NCBI RefSeq assembly: GCF_018130065.1
Contig: NZ_JAFCME010000002.1
Location: forward strand, 1 to 64,000
From: Bradyrhizobium sp. AUGA SZCCT0158
GTDB taxonomy: Bacteria; Pseudomonadota; Alphaproteobacteria; Rhizobiales; Xanthobacteraceae
Direction: 5' to 3'
Length of the DNA: 64,000 bases
Of this stretch, positions 16,191-24,484 are shown one piece after another. How positions within the stretch are numbered: the first letter of the stretch is position 1; each line of letters begins with the position of its first letter. A program made the translations under genes and the position numbers. Under the pieces are notes generated by a model that searched no databases, had not been told where the DNA came from, and worked only from the letters and a program-made list of their open reading frames with translations.

Positions 16191-16548
16191 AGCTAGCTGT
16201 CGAGATGATGCCAATTCCCTGCAGCGGGAAAAACGGCCCCAGCGACTAAGGGGGAAGCGTGCGCTGAGGCCGTGAAGGCACGATGTCTAAATCCCATTAG
16301 ACAGGACTCCAACTCGGAGCGATTGCCACTTGTTCCCGACAAATCGTGCGCAGAAATAGGGGCCTCAACTGCGGCCGCCGAAACTTAGAGGGTCACAGCG
16401 CGGTGCAGGATGTCCCCGGAGCCAGGATTCCACGTTCCGTCTGTCCCAACTGCAAATCTCGGGTGACCGACCGAGGTCGGGAAAAGTGGAACGTTCTTTT
16501 CGCCTCAACGTTAGGCAGGTCCGCGCTCAAGCGGATTGGAGATCACCG
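16191..16548. other. 358-base intergenic region upstream of the DUF1236 gene
   Basis: Apart from the EcfG-type promoter at 16488-16512 I see no convincing feature. A plus-strand open frame (16346-16552) contains CPNC but has no ribosome-binding site and runs through the promoter into the DUF1236 start, so it is not called. Confidence 0.45.
16488..16512 (+). promoter_or_regulatory. EcfG-type general stress promoter for the DUF1236 gene
   Basis: GGAAC (16488-16492), a 16-base spacer and CGTT (16509-16512) match the EcfG consensus exactly. The ATG lies 36 bases after the -10 word, with GGAG before it. Confidence 0.72.
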
Positions 16549-16884
16549 ATGAAAAAGCTCTTGACGATTGCCGCTGCCGCGTCGCTTTTCGCCACCGCTG
16601 CCATTGCTCAGACGACCGTCACAACCGGCACCGGCCACGCTACCGTTCAGATCGAGCCGGAATATCGAACCAAGATTAAGACTTACGTAACCGAGAAGAA
16701 GGTTCGGCCCATCACGACGCAGGAACGCCTCGTCGTCGGCGCCAAGATCCCGACCAGCGTGGAGCTGGAGGCCGTGCCCGCGGATTGGGGACCGTCTGTC
16801 AGCAAATACCGGTACGTTTACTCTAACGATCGCGTGATGCTGGTCGATCCGGGCACCCGCACGATCGTCCACGAGATCGATTGA
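16549..16884 (+). CDS. DUF1236-family exported protein
   Basis: This 111-residue exported protein has a signal peptide (KKLLTIAAAASLFATAAIAQ). The mature domain contains the DUF1236-type segment TYVTEKKVRPITTQERLVVGAKIPTSVEL and ends with YRYVYSNDRVMLVDPGTRTIVHEID. The family is widespread in Rhizobiales, periplasmic, and of unknown molecular function. The gene has an exact EcfG promoter and a strong terminator at 16934-16966, so it is probably a monocistronic stress gene. Confidence 0.85.
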   Translation: MKKLLTIAAAASLFATAAIAQTTVTTGTGHATVQIEPEYRTKIKTYVTEKKVRPITTQERLVVGAKIPTSVELEAVPADWGPSVSKYRYVYSNDRVMLVDPGTRTIVHEID

Positions 16885-16933
16885 CGACTTGCTCAATGAT
16901 GCGGCTATTCAAGCCGCATCATTACTACATGCA

Positions 16934-16966
16934 AAAAGCCCGCAGCCGGTTCGGCCGCGGGCTTTT
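16934..16966 (+). terminator. Intrinsic terminator after the DUF1236 gene
   Basis: A strong hairpin with arms aaaagcccgc and gcgggctttt is followed by TCTCTT. Another hairpin (gatgcggc / gccgcatc, 16898-16920) lies just before it. The A-run on the left arm also makes it usable for the minus-strand gene ending at 16984 if that transcript extends here. Confidence 0.8.
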
Positions 16967-16983
16967 CTCTTATCCAGGTAGCG

Positions 16984-17067
16984 CTAATGAACTGCGCGAA
17001 CCAAATAATATCCAACTCGACCTACGACAATCACAGCGGGAACAGCCCATGACAAAAGCACTGGCAT
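16984..17067 (-). CDS. 27-residue single-pass membrane microprotein
   Basis: The short frame MPVLLSWAVPAVIVVGRVGYYLVRAVH is one hydrophobic helix with a positively charged C-terminal end. It is preceded by a textbook AGGAGG eight bases before the ATG. I remember near-identical 27-residue proteins in other Bradyrhizobium genomes, but could not search. A longer in-frame reading to 17259 lacks a ribosome-binding site and is Arg-rich like a shadow frame. Its role is unknown; small single-helix proteins often bind a larger membrane partner. Confidence 0.6.
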   Translation of the reverse strand: MPVLLSWAVPAVIVVGRVGYYLVRAVH

Positions 17068-17134
17068 AACTGCCTCCTCAACTTTCCACGGCGAACTAAC
17101 GGCCGGGATTGCCACTTGTCCCCACCGGTTCCTC

Positions 17135-17284
17135 TCACCAGTGGTGACGGTGGCCGCGATGCCAGCGATGGTACCGAGGCCCGCTGCGGTAGGCGTAGGC
17201 GGACGAACCACGCGGCGGTACCACGGAGCGGCGACCAGACGACCCCGCCGCCGCGCCACGGCGCGGCTGCCAGGGCGGTATCAA
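17135..17284 (-). pseudogene. Possible remnant of a small His/Tyr-rich exported protein
   Basis: In one minus-strand frame the sequence encodes PPRGSSAYAYRSGPRYHRWH and then RGHRHHW followed by TGA. The ending resembles small His/Tyr/Arg-rich exported proteins of Bradyrhizobium. There is no ATG start or signal peptide: upstream the frame runs to a TTG at 17284 at the end of minE. It may be the 3' remnant of a decayed gene, or chance composition. Confidence 0.25.
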
Positions 17285-17580
17285 GCCGCCCCTGCTCGCC
17301 TTTCGGCGTGAGCCTTGGTCTTCTCGAAATTATTCGGCACTTCGATATCGACCTCGAGCGTCGACACCGCAGGTCCCCGGTCCAGCTTGACCGTGACCTT
17401 GTCGGGATCGAGCTGGATGTGCTTTGAGACCACCGCGAGAATCTCTTCGCGCAGCGTCGCCAGCAGGTCAGGTTGGCCGCGCAGGCCGCGCTCGTGCGCC
17501 AGCAGGATCTGCAGCCGCTCCCGCGCCACCGGGGCGGTTGCCTTGCGGCCGCTGAACAGTCGAAGCAGATTCATGCTCAT
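17281..17580 (-). CDS. minE: Cell division topological specificity factor MinE
   Basis: MinE (99 residues) binds MinD at the membrane, stimulates its ATPase and drives the oscillation that keeps division sites away from the poles. The N-terminal [11 protein letters not shown] is the amphipathic membrane-targeting and MinD-contact region. It is followed by [13 protein letters not shown] (anti-MinCD helix) and the beta-rich dimerisation part ([18 protein letters not shown]). The ATG overlaps the minD stop (ATGA), so translation is coupled. Confidence 0.95.
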   Translation of the reverse strand: MSMNLLRLFSGRKATAPVARERLQILLAHERGLRGQPDLLATLREEILAVVSKHIQLDPDKVTVKLDRGPAVSTLEVDIEVPNNFEKTKAHAERRAGAA

Positions 17581-18392
17581 GCCGCCCTCCGTCCGAGCAA
17601 TCGGTTCATCAGCCCCCTGCGTTCGGTCGGTACGACCATGTCGACGGTTTCGCCCATCAGGCGGCGGACCGCGTCGGTATAGGCGCGGGCCGGCGCACTG
17701 GCCACATTGTTCAGGGTGACGGGAGAGCCGACATTCGAGGCGCGCAGCACGTCCTGGCTCTCGGGGATGATGCCGAGCAGCGGGGTAGCAAGAATCTCGA
17801 GGATGTCGTCGATGCTCAGCATCTCGCCGCGTGCCGCGCGCGCCGGATCGAACCTTGTGATCAGGATGTGCTTGATCACCCGCTCGCCCTGCTCCGCCTT
17901 GACGGTCTTCGAATCGAGCATCCCGATGATGCGGTCGGAATCGCGCACCGAGGAGACTTCCGGGTTGGTGACGATCACGGCCTGGTCCGCATAGCGCATC
18001 GCCAGCATCGCGCCGCGTTCGATGCCTGCCGGACTGTCGCACAGGATCCAGTCGAACTTGGTCCGCAGCTCCTCAATGACCCGGCCGACGCCTTCGTCGG
18101 TCAGCGCGTCCTTGTCCCTGGTCTGGGAGGCGGGCAGCAACCACAGATTCTCCAGGCGCTTGTCGCGGATCAGCGCCTGCTGGAGCTTGGCGACGCCCTG
18201 CACCACGTTGATGAGGTCGAACACCACGCGCCGTTCCGCGCCCATCACCAGATCGAGGTTGCGCAGGCCGACGTCGAAGTCGATGACGACGACCTTCTCG
18301 CCGGCCTGGGCAAGTGCTGCACCGAGCGCGGCCGTGGACGTCGTTTTTCCAACGCCGCCCTTGCCTGATGTAACGACCAGGACATTTGCCAT
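17577..18392 (-). CDS. minD: Septum site-determining ATPase MinD
   Basis: This 271-residue ParA-type ATPase dimerises on the membrane with ATP and recruits MinC. The deviant Walker A KGGVGKTT is at residues 11-18. [10 protein letters not shown] (switch I region) and [12 protein letters not shown] (Walker B and switch II) follow. The C-terminus [12 protein letters not shown] fits an amphipathic membrane-targeting helix. It follows minC by about 19 bases and overlaps minE. Confidence 0.96.
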   Translation of the reverse strand: MANVLVVTSGKGGVGKTTSTAALGAALAQAGEKVVVIDFDVGLRNLDLVMGAERRVVFDLINVVQGVAKLQQALIRDKRLENLWLLPASQTRDKDALTDEGVGRVIEELRTKFDWILCDSPAGIERGAMLAMRYADQAVIVTNPEVSSVRDSDRIIGMLDSKTVKAEQGERVIKHILITRFDPARAARGEMLSIDDILEILATPLLGIIPESQDVLRASNVGSPVTLNNVASAPARAYTDAVRRLMGETVDMVVPTERRGLMNRLLGRRAA

Positions 18393-18411
18393 AATTGATC
18401 TCCGTAGCCGA

Positions 18412-19134
18412 TTAGTTCAGCGGTGTAATTTTCATGGTGTCGCCTTGCAGCCAGGCCTGGGCCGGGCGGTTGCGCAGCGAGGCGTCGATTTCTTCAGCAG
18501 TCTGGTAGTAACCGTCGATGGCGAGCAGTTCCGCCTCGATCTTCTGGCAGTAAATCCTGGCCGACGAATTGCCGTTGACGCCGGCCATCGCCCGGCCGCG
18601 CAGCGTGCCGTACACATGGATCGATCCGCCGGCGACGATTTCCGCCCCTGAGCCAACCGAACCCAGCACGGTGACATCGCCATCGGTGAAGACGATCGAC
18701 TGGCCCGAGCGGACCGGGCTGTCGAGCAGCAGCGAGTTCGGCTTCGGCTTGGCCTCGACCTTTTCCTCGGGCTTTTCCGCAGGCTCGGTTCGCGTGATGA
18801 CGCAGGAACGACCGCCGGTCAAAAGCGGCGGCATGCTGGTGGTAAGTTTTTCGGCATCCACGCCCTCGATCCCCAGCACGCGGATGTTGCGTTCTTCCAG
18901 ATTATTGACGAGGTGGGTGATGGCCGCGCGGCTGAGGTCCAGCGCCGCCAGGTCGAGCACGACAGGCTTGCCGACGAAGAACCCCGGCGAACGCGCCAGT
19001 GTCGCATCGATCTCCTCGAGCCAGCCGAGAATCGGAATCTCCGGTGTGAATACGAAGGCGACATACGAGCGGCCCCGCATGCGAACCAATTGTCGCGTTG
19101 CCCCCGCTGTTGCCTGCATGGTGGATCCACCCAT
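18412..19134 (-). CDS. minC: Septum inhibitor MinC
   Basis: MinC (240 residues from the first ATG, or 235 from the internal ATG at 19119) blocks FtsZ ring assembly where MinD recruits it. The N-terminal domain has RGRSYVAFVFTPEIPI and VVLDLAALDLS. A Pro/Glu/Lys-rich linker (about 118-135) leads to the C-terminal beta-helix with GQSIVFTDGDVTVLGSVGSG and GSIHVYGTLRGRAMAGV. It is first in the minCDE order on the minus strand. A perfect CtrA box lies 39 bases upstream, pointing to cell-cycle control. Confidence 0.93.
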   Translation of the reverse strand: MGGSTMQATAGATRQLVRMRGRSYVAFVFTPEIPILGWLEEIDATLARSPGFFVGKPVVLDLAALDLSRAAITHLVNNLEERNIRVLGIEGVDAEKLTTSMPPLLTGGRSCVITRTEPAEKPEEKVEAKPKPNSLLLDSPVRSGQSIVFTDGDVTVLGSVGSGAEIVAGGSIHVYGTLRGRAMAGVNGNSSARIYCQKIEAELLAIDGYYQTAEEIDASLRNRPAQAWLQGDTMKITPLN

Positions 19135-19172
19135 TCCCGGTTACTGAATAATTAAAGATGGGACTGATTTGG

Positions 19173-19187
19173 TTAATGAGTGATTAA
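19173..19187 (-). promoter_or_regulatory. CtrA-type binding site upstream of minCDE
   Basis: TTAA-TGAGTGA-TTAA is an exact full CtrA box (TTAA-N7-TTAA) in the minC promoter region. CtrA is the master cell-cycle response regulator of alphaproteobacteria, and min genes are reported CtrA targets in Sinorhizobium meliloti. The site sits in an AT-rich stretch otherwise rare in this GC-rich window. Confidence 0.65.
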
Positions 19188-19339
19188 TTGTGACAACTCA
19201 TTCAGCGACCGCGTGGCGCCAGGAGAACGACACGAGAGCTACCCGAAGTTACAAATGAGCGGCGGCGGTCAGCAAAAGTGGTGGCAATGTGATCGATTGG
19301 TGCCGGGCCGGATCGGCTGACCGGCCGATCGCCCTCGCG

Positions 19340-20113
19340 TCAACGCCGCTCGATCACCAGGCTCTGGACGGCGCGGCCGAAATAGCCGCGTTCATCGGCC
19401 AGCCGTGCCATCGCGAGGCCCGCTCCGTCGGGGCCGATCCAGGATTCGGCGTCGAGCAGTATCCAGTCGCCGACCGGCTGGCGCGCGAAATTCACCGTGA
19501 GGTCGGCGTTGAGAAACGTCCATTGCCGGAAATCCAGCACCGCCGAGGTGCCGTTGCAGAAATCCGCCGCCACCATCGCGCGCATCGCCTGAGAGACCGC
19601 CGCCCCCTCGACGATCGGGCGATCGACGCGATACCAGATCGCGCCCGGACCGGGGACGCCGAATCGGCCGCGCGCGGCGCGCAGCGACATGCCGGTTACG
19701 AACGGGCTGGAAGAAAAATCCGCCGGCTCGACCCGCGACTGTTCCGGTCCGGGCAGCGTGACCTGTTCGATCTCGGCCTCGGGCGGCAATTCGTTGGCCT
19801 GCACCTTGATTTTCAAAATAGTGGCGGCGACCACCACGACGCCGTTGGCGCGAAGTTTTACCGCGCAGAGCTGGATCTTGCGGCCTTCGCGCAGAATCTC
19901 GGTCTCGATCGTCAGCGGCGCGACCGGCACCGGGCGCATCAGATCGACCGTCACCCGCGCGATCCGCATCGGTACCGGCGTCGGCAACGCTTCTGCCGCC
20001 CAGACCACCAATGCCGCCGGCGGCGAGCCGTGCTGCATGCTCGGATCCCACGGCCCCGCCGCGTGAGGGCTGGTGAGGACGCTATTGCCGTCCACGCGAA
20101 AAATAGCGTCCAT
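19340..20113 (-). CDS. TesB-like acyl-CoA thioesterase family protein
   Basis: This protein of about 257 residues has a double-hotdog layout. The N-terminal half has DPSMQHGSPPAALVVWAAEAL and VTVDLMRPVPVAPL, and the C-terminal half ADFCNGTSAVLDFRQWTFLNADLTVNFARQ. These are typical of the thioesterase-like superfamily (4HBT_3/TesB-like) that hydrolyses acyl-CoA. The start MDAIFRVDGN at 20113 is preferred over an ATG farther upstream (20194) that would overlap the neighbouring gene. The substrate chain is not predictable. Confidence 0.8.
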   Translation of the reverse strand: MDAIFRVDGNSVLTSPHAAGPWDPSMQHGSPPAALVVWAAEALPTPVPMRIARVTVDLMRPVPVAPLTIETEILREGRKIQLCAVKLRANGVVVVAATILKIKVQANELPPEAEIEQVTLPGPEQSRVEPADFSSSPFVTGMSLRAARGRFGVPGPGAIWYRVDRPIVEGAAVSQAMRAMVAADFCNGTSAVLDFRQWTFLNADLTVNFARQPVGDWILLDAESWIGPDGAGLAMARLADERGYFGRAVQSLVIERR

Positions 20114-20183
20114 CAATCCATGATCTCGCTCGTGAGAGAAGACAGCTTTCTGCCTGCTCTGCCTCGCGGAGTCGAGTGCCCTG

Positions 20184-20672
20184 TCAGGCAGCAAGCTCCG
20201 CCGCGATGATCGCGCCGAGTGCCATGTCGCTTTGCTGCCCGAACCCGTGGTGCACGATGCTGCCGTTTCGACCGATCAGAATGCTGGTTGGCGTACCCTG
20301 CATTCTATATCTCCCCATGGTGAGCGGTATCGGCGTCTCCTCACCGGCCTCATCGACCCCGATCGGAAATGTCAGGCGATATTCGTGGATGAAGGCCTGC
20401 AGCGACACCGGCGTCATGGCTGCGTGATGTTCGAACACGGTATGCAAGCCGATGACCTGAAGATCCGAGTTCTTGAAGAGCTCATGGGCGCGCTGGGTTT
20501 GCGGCGTGCCATGGGCGACGCATCCGGGACAAAGCATCTGAAATGCATGGAGCAGGACCGGCCGGCCGCGCAACGCGGAGAGCGTCAGCGCTTCATTGGT
20601 ATTGAACCATCGCGACACAGCGATTTCGGGGGCGAGCGACACCAACATCTCTCCTGTTTGCATCCGGCCCAT
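20184..20672 (-). CDS. Thioredoxin-fold redoxin (TlpA/AhpC-like)
   Basis: This soluble 162-residue protein has the redoxin fold: an extended start (ALTLSALRGRPVLLHAFQM), a single active-site cysteine pair region CPGC, a mid-domain (LFKNSDLQVIGLHTVF) and the cis-proline loop GTPTSILIGRNG. It lacks a signal peptide, so it is a cytoplasmic thiol-disulfide or peroxide-handling protein rather than a secreted TlpA. Three ATGs (20672, 20663, 20648) are possible and none has a clear ribosome-binding site. It lies downstream of the SDR gene on the same strand. Confidence 0.8.
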   Translation of the reverse strand: MGRMQTGEMLVSLAPEIAVSRWFNTNEALTLSALRGRPVLLHAFQMLCPGCVAHGTPQTQRAHELFKNSDLQVIGLHTVFEHHAAMTPVSLQAFIHEYRLTFPIGVDEAGEETPIPLTMGRYRMQGTPTSILIGRNGSIVHHGFGQQSDMALGAIIAAELAA

Positions 20673-20696
20673 CAAGACCGCGGTTGAACTGATCCG

Positions 20697-21434
20697 TCAA
20701 ATGAACGCCATGCCGCCATTGAGAATGATGGTTTGCCCGGTCATGTAATCGTTGCCGAGCACCATCGCGACGGCCTGCGCGACTTCCTCAGGCTGTCCCA
20801 TTCGTCCGAGCGGAATATTGCGCGCAAGATCGGTGCGCCCGCGCATCATGTCGGTTTCAATCAGCGACGGCGCCACATTGTTGACCGTGATCCCCTCCTT
20901 CACGAGCCGCGCCGCGTACCCTCGCGTCAGTCCCTCGATGCCGGCCTTGGAGGCGTTGTAATGCGGGCCGATGGCGCCGGCGCCGCGTGCGGCACCCGAC
21001 GAAATATTGACGATGCGGCCCCATTGGCGCGCCCGCATTGCCGGCAGCACGGCCTGCGTGCACAGGAAGACCGACTTCAGATTGACTGTGATGGTGCGGT
21101 CGAAATCGGCTTCGGAAAGTTCGTCGACGCTGCGCACGATTGCGATGCCGGCGTTGTTGACGAGAATGTCGATCGGACCGAGGTCGCGCGCGACCTGTTC
21201 GACCATCTTTGTGACGGCAGCAGCCTGCGACACGTCGGCGGCAACGGCGATGGCACGGCCACCACCGGCCTTGATTTTGGCGACGACCGCTTCCGCGTCA
21301 TCCGCGCGCTCACGGTAATTGACCGCGACCGCGGCACCTTGCTCGGCGAGCATCAAAGCAATCGCAGCGCCGATGCCGCGCGAGCCACCCGTCACCAACG
21401 CGACACGCGCGCTTAGATCCTGTTTCGTTGTCAT
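20697..21434 (-). CDS. SDR-family 3-oxoacyl-ACP reductase-like oxidoreductase
   Basis: This 245-residue classical short-chain dehydrogenase has the cofactor motif TGGSRGIG near residue 16, NNAG at about 92, and the catalytic SS...YNASK. The N-terminal ALVTGGSRGIGAAIALMLAEQGA followed by an acidic-poor loop suggests NADP preference. FabG-like enzymes reduce 3-oxoacyl thioesters, but similar proteins act on many secondary alcohols. It is followed 24 bases later by the redoxin gene on the same strand. Confidence 0.9.
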   Translation of the reverse strand: MTTKQDLSARVALVTGGSRGIGAAIALMLAEQGAAVAVNYRERADDAEAVVAKIKAGGGRAIAVAADVSQAAAVTKMVEQVARDLGPIDILVNNAGIAIVRSVDELSEADFDRTITVNLKSVFLCTQAVLPAMRARQWGRIVNISSGAARGAGAIGPHYNASKAGIEGLTRGYAARLVKEGITVNNVAPSLIETDMMRGRTDLARNIPLGRMGQPEEVAQAVAMVLGNDYMTGQTIILNGGMAFI

Positions 21435-21489
21435 CGGTCATGATCCCATCAACGCAAGCGTGGACACGTGTGACGATATCATTTTGTTG

Positions 21490-21580
21490 CTCGTCATGCC
21501 CGGGCTTGTCCCGGGCATCCACGTCTTGCTTCACTTGAGCCAAGTAAGACGTGGATGGCCAGGACAAGCCCGGCCATGAC
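21490..21580. repeat. Dispersed palindrome, 'ctcgtcatgcccgg' family, copy 2
   Basis: The outer arms read 'ctcgtcatgcccgggct' and 'agcccggccatgac', with inner pair 'catccacgtctt' / 'aagacgtggatg'. It is about 90 bases long and closely related to the copies at 7987 and 43112. It lies between two genes on the same strand, so it would sit inside a transcript or end it. Confidence 0.8.
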
Positions 21581-21590
21581 GGAAAGTGAG

Positions 21591-22679
21591 TCACGCCACG
21601 CCGCCACCCACGCTCTCCAGGAACGCCTTCACCGTTGAGACCACCCCCGTGTCAGTCGCGACATAGCCGGGCAGGCTCGCCACTTCGCGCTGGAACTCGC
21701 GACCCTTCATGATGTCGATGACGCGGCGCATCGGTTCGGTCTCCAGAAACGCGCGCTTGCAGACAAAGAAATAATCCTCGGTCAGCAAGCGGATGAAATC
21801 GAGCCCGAATTGCCGTGCGGCCGCCTCGACGCCAAAACTGACATCGGCCATGCCGCTGGCGACGTAGGCGGCGACCGCCGCATGGGTGAATTCCATCTGC
21901 TGGGCGCCGTTGATTTTCGCTTCGTCGATCCTGTGCAACGCCAGCAACTGATCGAACAGCAGCCGCGTTCCGGAATCATGATCGCGGTTCACAAAGCGCG
22001 CCTTGCGATCGACGATATCCTTGATCGATGCAATTTCGAGCGGGTTGCCCGGCTTGACCATCAATCCCATTTCGCGCGTCACGAAACTGATGACGCGGTC
22101 CTCGCGCGGATCGAGCCATTCCTTGCATGCGCGGATGCCCTGGATGCGCAATTCGCCGCGCGGCAGATGCACGCCGGAGAGATCGCAGGCGCCCTGCGCC
22201 AGCGACAGCAGCGAATTCTGATTGCTGACATAGCGCAAATCGACGCCGATCCCGGGTTCGCGGTCGAGCAGTTCGCGCAGCTTCGAGACCGCAAAACCAT
22301 GGCTGGCGTGGACGCGGATCACGGACGGACGCTGGTGCAGGAAGGGCTTGATCTCGGTCGCGAGCTCCTGCGCCAGATTTTCAAGCTGCGGGCCGAGACG
22401 GGCCTGCATCCGCTCACCGGCCCAGACCAGTTTTTCGCCGAACGCCGTCAGCGTCGTGCCCTTGCCGCGATGGGTCTCGACCAGCGGCACGCCGAAGAAA
22501 TCCGACCATTGCTCGACCAGATTCCAGACGTGGCGATAGGACAGTTGGGCGTGCGTCGCCGCGCTGGTGAGCTTTCCGGTTTTGCGAATCTCGTTGAGAA
22601 TTCCGAGCATCACCACGGCGGTCTGCGGGCTGCCCTCCTTGTGAAATCGCCAGACGGTTTCGATTTCGATGTGGTGCAT
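21591..22679 (-). CDS. ModE-like HTH regulator with periplasmic-binding-protein-type sensor domain
   Basis: This 362-residue cytoplasmic regulator has an N-terminal winged helix (about residues 20-90; GILNEIRKTGKLTSAATHAQLSYRHVW broken by a turn) of the ModE/LysR type. Its C-terminal part (about 120-345) resembles the PBP-like domain of molybdate-type binding proteins, with RVHASHGFAV, DLSGVHLPRG and RFVNRDHDSGTRLLFD. The last motif is typical of oxyanion or small-ligand pockets in this family. It is divergent from an aldehyde dehydrogenase gene, which is its likely target. The ligand may be a metal oxyanion or an organic inducer. Confidence 0.85.
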   Translation of the reverse strand: MHHIEIETVWRFHKEGSPQTAVVMLGILNEIRKTGKLTSAATHAQLSYRHVWNLVEQWSDFFGVPLVETHRGKGTTLTAFGEKLVWAGERMQARLGPQLENLAQELATEIKPFLHQRPSVIRVHASHGFAVSKLRELLDREPGIGVDLRYVSNQNSLLSLAQGACDLSGVHLPRGELRIQGIRACKEWLDPREDRVISFVTREMGLMVKPGNPLEIASIKDIVDRKARFVNRDHDSGTRLLFDQLLALHRIDEAKINGAQQMEFTHAAVAAYVASGMADVSFGVEAAARQFGLDFIRLLTEDYFFVCKRAFLETEPMRRVIDIMKGREFQREVASLPGYVATDTGVVSTVKAFLESVGGGVA

Positions 22680-22790
22680 TGGCTCTCAGCCTATGAAGTC
22701 GATTGCATATATTCGCGATCCATAGGCAGATCATATCATATTTGCTGCTGCGATAACCCTCCTAGTTTGAGATACAGAAACGGAGGAAAT
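22680..22790. promoter_or_regulatory. Divergent control region between the ModE-like regulator and aldehyde dehydrogenase genes
   Basis: This 111-base region is AT-rich for the window. It contains TTGCATATA (22703-22711) and, in loosely inverted form, ATATTTGC (22738-22745), plus the overlapping words TCATATCATATT. These could be half-sites for the divergent regulator. ACGGAGGAAAT before 22791 is the ribosome-binding site of the dehydrogenase gene. Confidence 0.4.
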
Positions 22791-24278
22791 ATGATGTCTA
22801 TTGCATATGATTACGCCGCGACGGCGCCCGCGATCGCGGCCGCCAGGCCCCGGTTGCTGCTGATCGACGGCCAGCACGTGCCTTCGATCTCCGGGCGCAC
22901 CTTCAAGACGCTCAATCCAGCCACCGAACAGCTCATCGCCACCGTGGCCGAAGGCAACGAGGCCGACGTCGATCGCGCCGTAGCCGCGGCCCGCCGCGCC
23001 TTCGAGGGTCCCTGGCGCAGCATGCGCGCCTCCGAGCGCGGGCAGATCCTGCTCCGGCTTGCGGAGCTGATGAAGAAGCACGCGGACGAAATCGCAGCGC
23101 TCGAAAGCCTCGATGCCGGCAAGCCGATCTCAGGCGTGCTGCGGCAGGATTTGCCAGCCGCGATCGACACGCTGACCTACTACGCGGGCTGGGCCGACAA
23201 GATCCACGGCGAGGTGGTCTCGACGCGGGACGACGCGCTGACCTACACCGTGCGCGAGCCGGTCGGGGTGGTCGCGGCGATCGTGCCCTGGAATTTTCCG
23301 CTGATGATCGGGATGTGGAAACTGGCGCCCGCGCTCGCCTGCGGCTGCACCATCGTGATGAAGCCTGCCGAACTGACCTCGCTGTCGGCACTGCGGATCG
23401 GCGAGTTGGCGCTGGAAGCCGGCCTGCCGCCCGGCGTGCTCAACATCGTGACCGGCCCCGGCCGGGTCGTCGGCGACGCGCTGGTCAATCATCCTGATGT
23501 CGACAAGGTCACGTTCACGGGCTCGCCCGGCGTCGGCCGCGGCATCCTGCGCGGCGCCGCCGGCAACTTCAAACGGGTCTCGCTCGAACTCGGCGGCAAG
23601 TCCGCCAACGTGATCTTCGACGACGCCGATATCGAGGCCGCCAGCAAGGCCGCGGCTTCGGGAATCTTCTTCAACGCAGGACAGGTGTGCTCGGCCGGCT
23701 CGCGCGTACTGGTCCATGAGAAGGTCTACGACGAAGTGGTCGAACGGCTGACGCAACGCGCCCAGTCGATCCGCATCGGCGATCCCGGTGATCGCGCCAC
23801 GGCGCTCGGGCCCGTGATCTCCGAAAAACAGATGAAGAGCATCCTCGATTATGTCGATGTCGGCCAAAGGGAAGGCGCACTGCTGACCACCGGCGGGACA
23901 CGCATCGGCACCCGCGGCTATTTCATCAGCCCCGCGGTGTTCGCCAATGTCGAACACGAGATGCGGATTTCGCAGGAGGAGATTTTCGGCCCGGTAGTGA
24001 GCGTCATCAAGTTTAGAGATGAAGCCGATGCGCTGCGGATCGCCAACGGCACCGCCTACAGTCTCGCGGCCGGGGTGTGGAGCCGCGACATCGGGCGGGT
24101 GCAACGTTTCGCAAAGCATGCAAAGGCCGGCACGGTCTGGATCAACACCTATGGCTATACCGACGTGCGCTTGCCATGGGGCGGCGTGCGCGATTCCGGC
24201 TTCGGCCGCGAACACGGCTCGGCCGCGATCGAGAATTTCACCGAGCCGAAGGCGGTGTGGATGAACTTGAGCGTGTGA
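22791..24278 (+). CDS. NAD(P)-dependent aldehyde dehydrogenase
   Basis: This 495-residue soluble enzyme of the ALDH superfamily oxidises an aldehyde to its acid. The N-terminal domain has VGVVAAIVPWNFPL and the cofactor loop FTGSPGVGRGI. Glu266 in SLELGG is the general base, and Cys300 in GQVCSAGSR is the nucleophile. EEIFGPVVSV and PWGGVRDSGFGRE complete the fold. ACGGAGGAAAT precedes the ATG. It is divergent from a ModE-like regulator, which probably controls it. Betaine-aldehyde- and phenylacetaldehyde-type enzymes look most similar, but the substrate is not fixed. Confidence 0.93.
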   Translation: MMSIAYDYAATAPAIAAARPRLLLIDGQHVPSISGRTFKTLNPATEQLIATVAEGNEADVDRAVAAARRAFEGPWRSMRASERGQILLRLAELMKKHADEIAALESLDAGKPISGVLRQDLPAAIDTLTYYAGWADKIHGEVVSTRDDALTYTVREPVGVVAAIVPWNFPLMIGMWKLAPALACGCTIVMKPAELTSLSALRIGELALEAGLPPGVLNIVTGPGRVVGDALVNHPDVDKVTFTGSPGVGRGILRGAAGNFKRVSLELGGKSANVIFDDADIEAASKAAASGIFFNAGQVCSAGSRVLVHEKVYDEVVERLTQRAQSIRIGDPGDRATALGPVISEKQMKSILDYVDVGQREGALLTTGGTRIGTRGYFISPAVFANVEHEMRISQEEIFGPVVSVIKFRDEADALRIANGTAYSLAAGVWSRDIGRVQRFAKHAKAGTVWINTYGYTDVRLPWGGVRDSGFGREHGSAAIENFTEPKAVWMNLSV

Positions 24279-24285
24279 TGCTCAC

Positions 24286-24477
24286 TTCCCCTCTCCCCTT
24301 GTGGGAGAGGGTGGCTTCGCGCAGCGAAGACGGGTGAGGGGTTCTATCCTCACGGTAACATTTTGAGATGAGGATAGAGACCCCTCATCCGGCGCCATAG
24401 CCGATGCAGGGCATCGGCGTTCTAAGAACGGCGGCCGAAGGCCGCCTATGCCACCTTCTCCCACAAGGGGAGAAGGA
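24286..24477. repeat. Dispersed palindromic repeat, 'ctcccc-gggag' family, copy 2
   Basis: The outer arms are 'ttcccctctccccttgtggg' and 'cccacaaggggagaagg', with many inner inverted words (cttcgcgcagcgaag; ctcatccgg and its partner). At about 190 bases it is the longest copy. It separates the convergent aldehyde dehydrogenase and nitronate monooxygenase genes and could end transcription from both. Confidence 0.8.
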
Positions 24478-24484
24478 AAAAAAA

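Noticed and set aside
16346..16552. A 68-codon plus-strand frame containing a CPNC motif.
   Set aside because: No ribosome-binding site, and the frame runs straight through the EcfG promoter and past the DUF1236 start.
17098..17132. GTTCC and AACG words upstream of the 27-residue membrane protein as a minus-strand EcfG promoter.
   Set aside because: The two words are separated by about 26 bases, far outside the 16-17 required.
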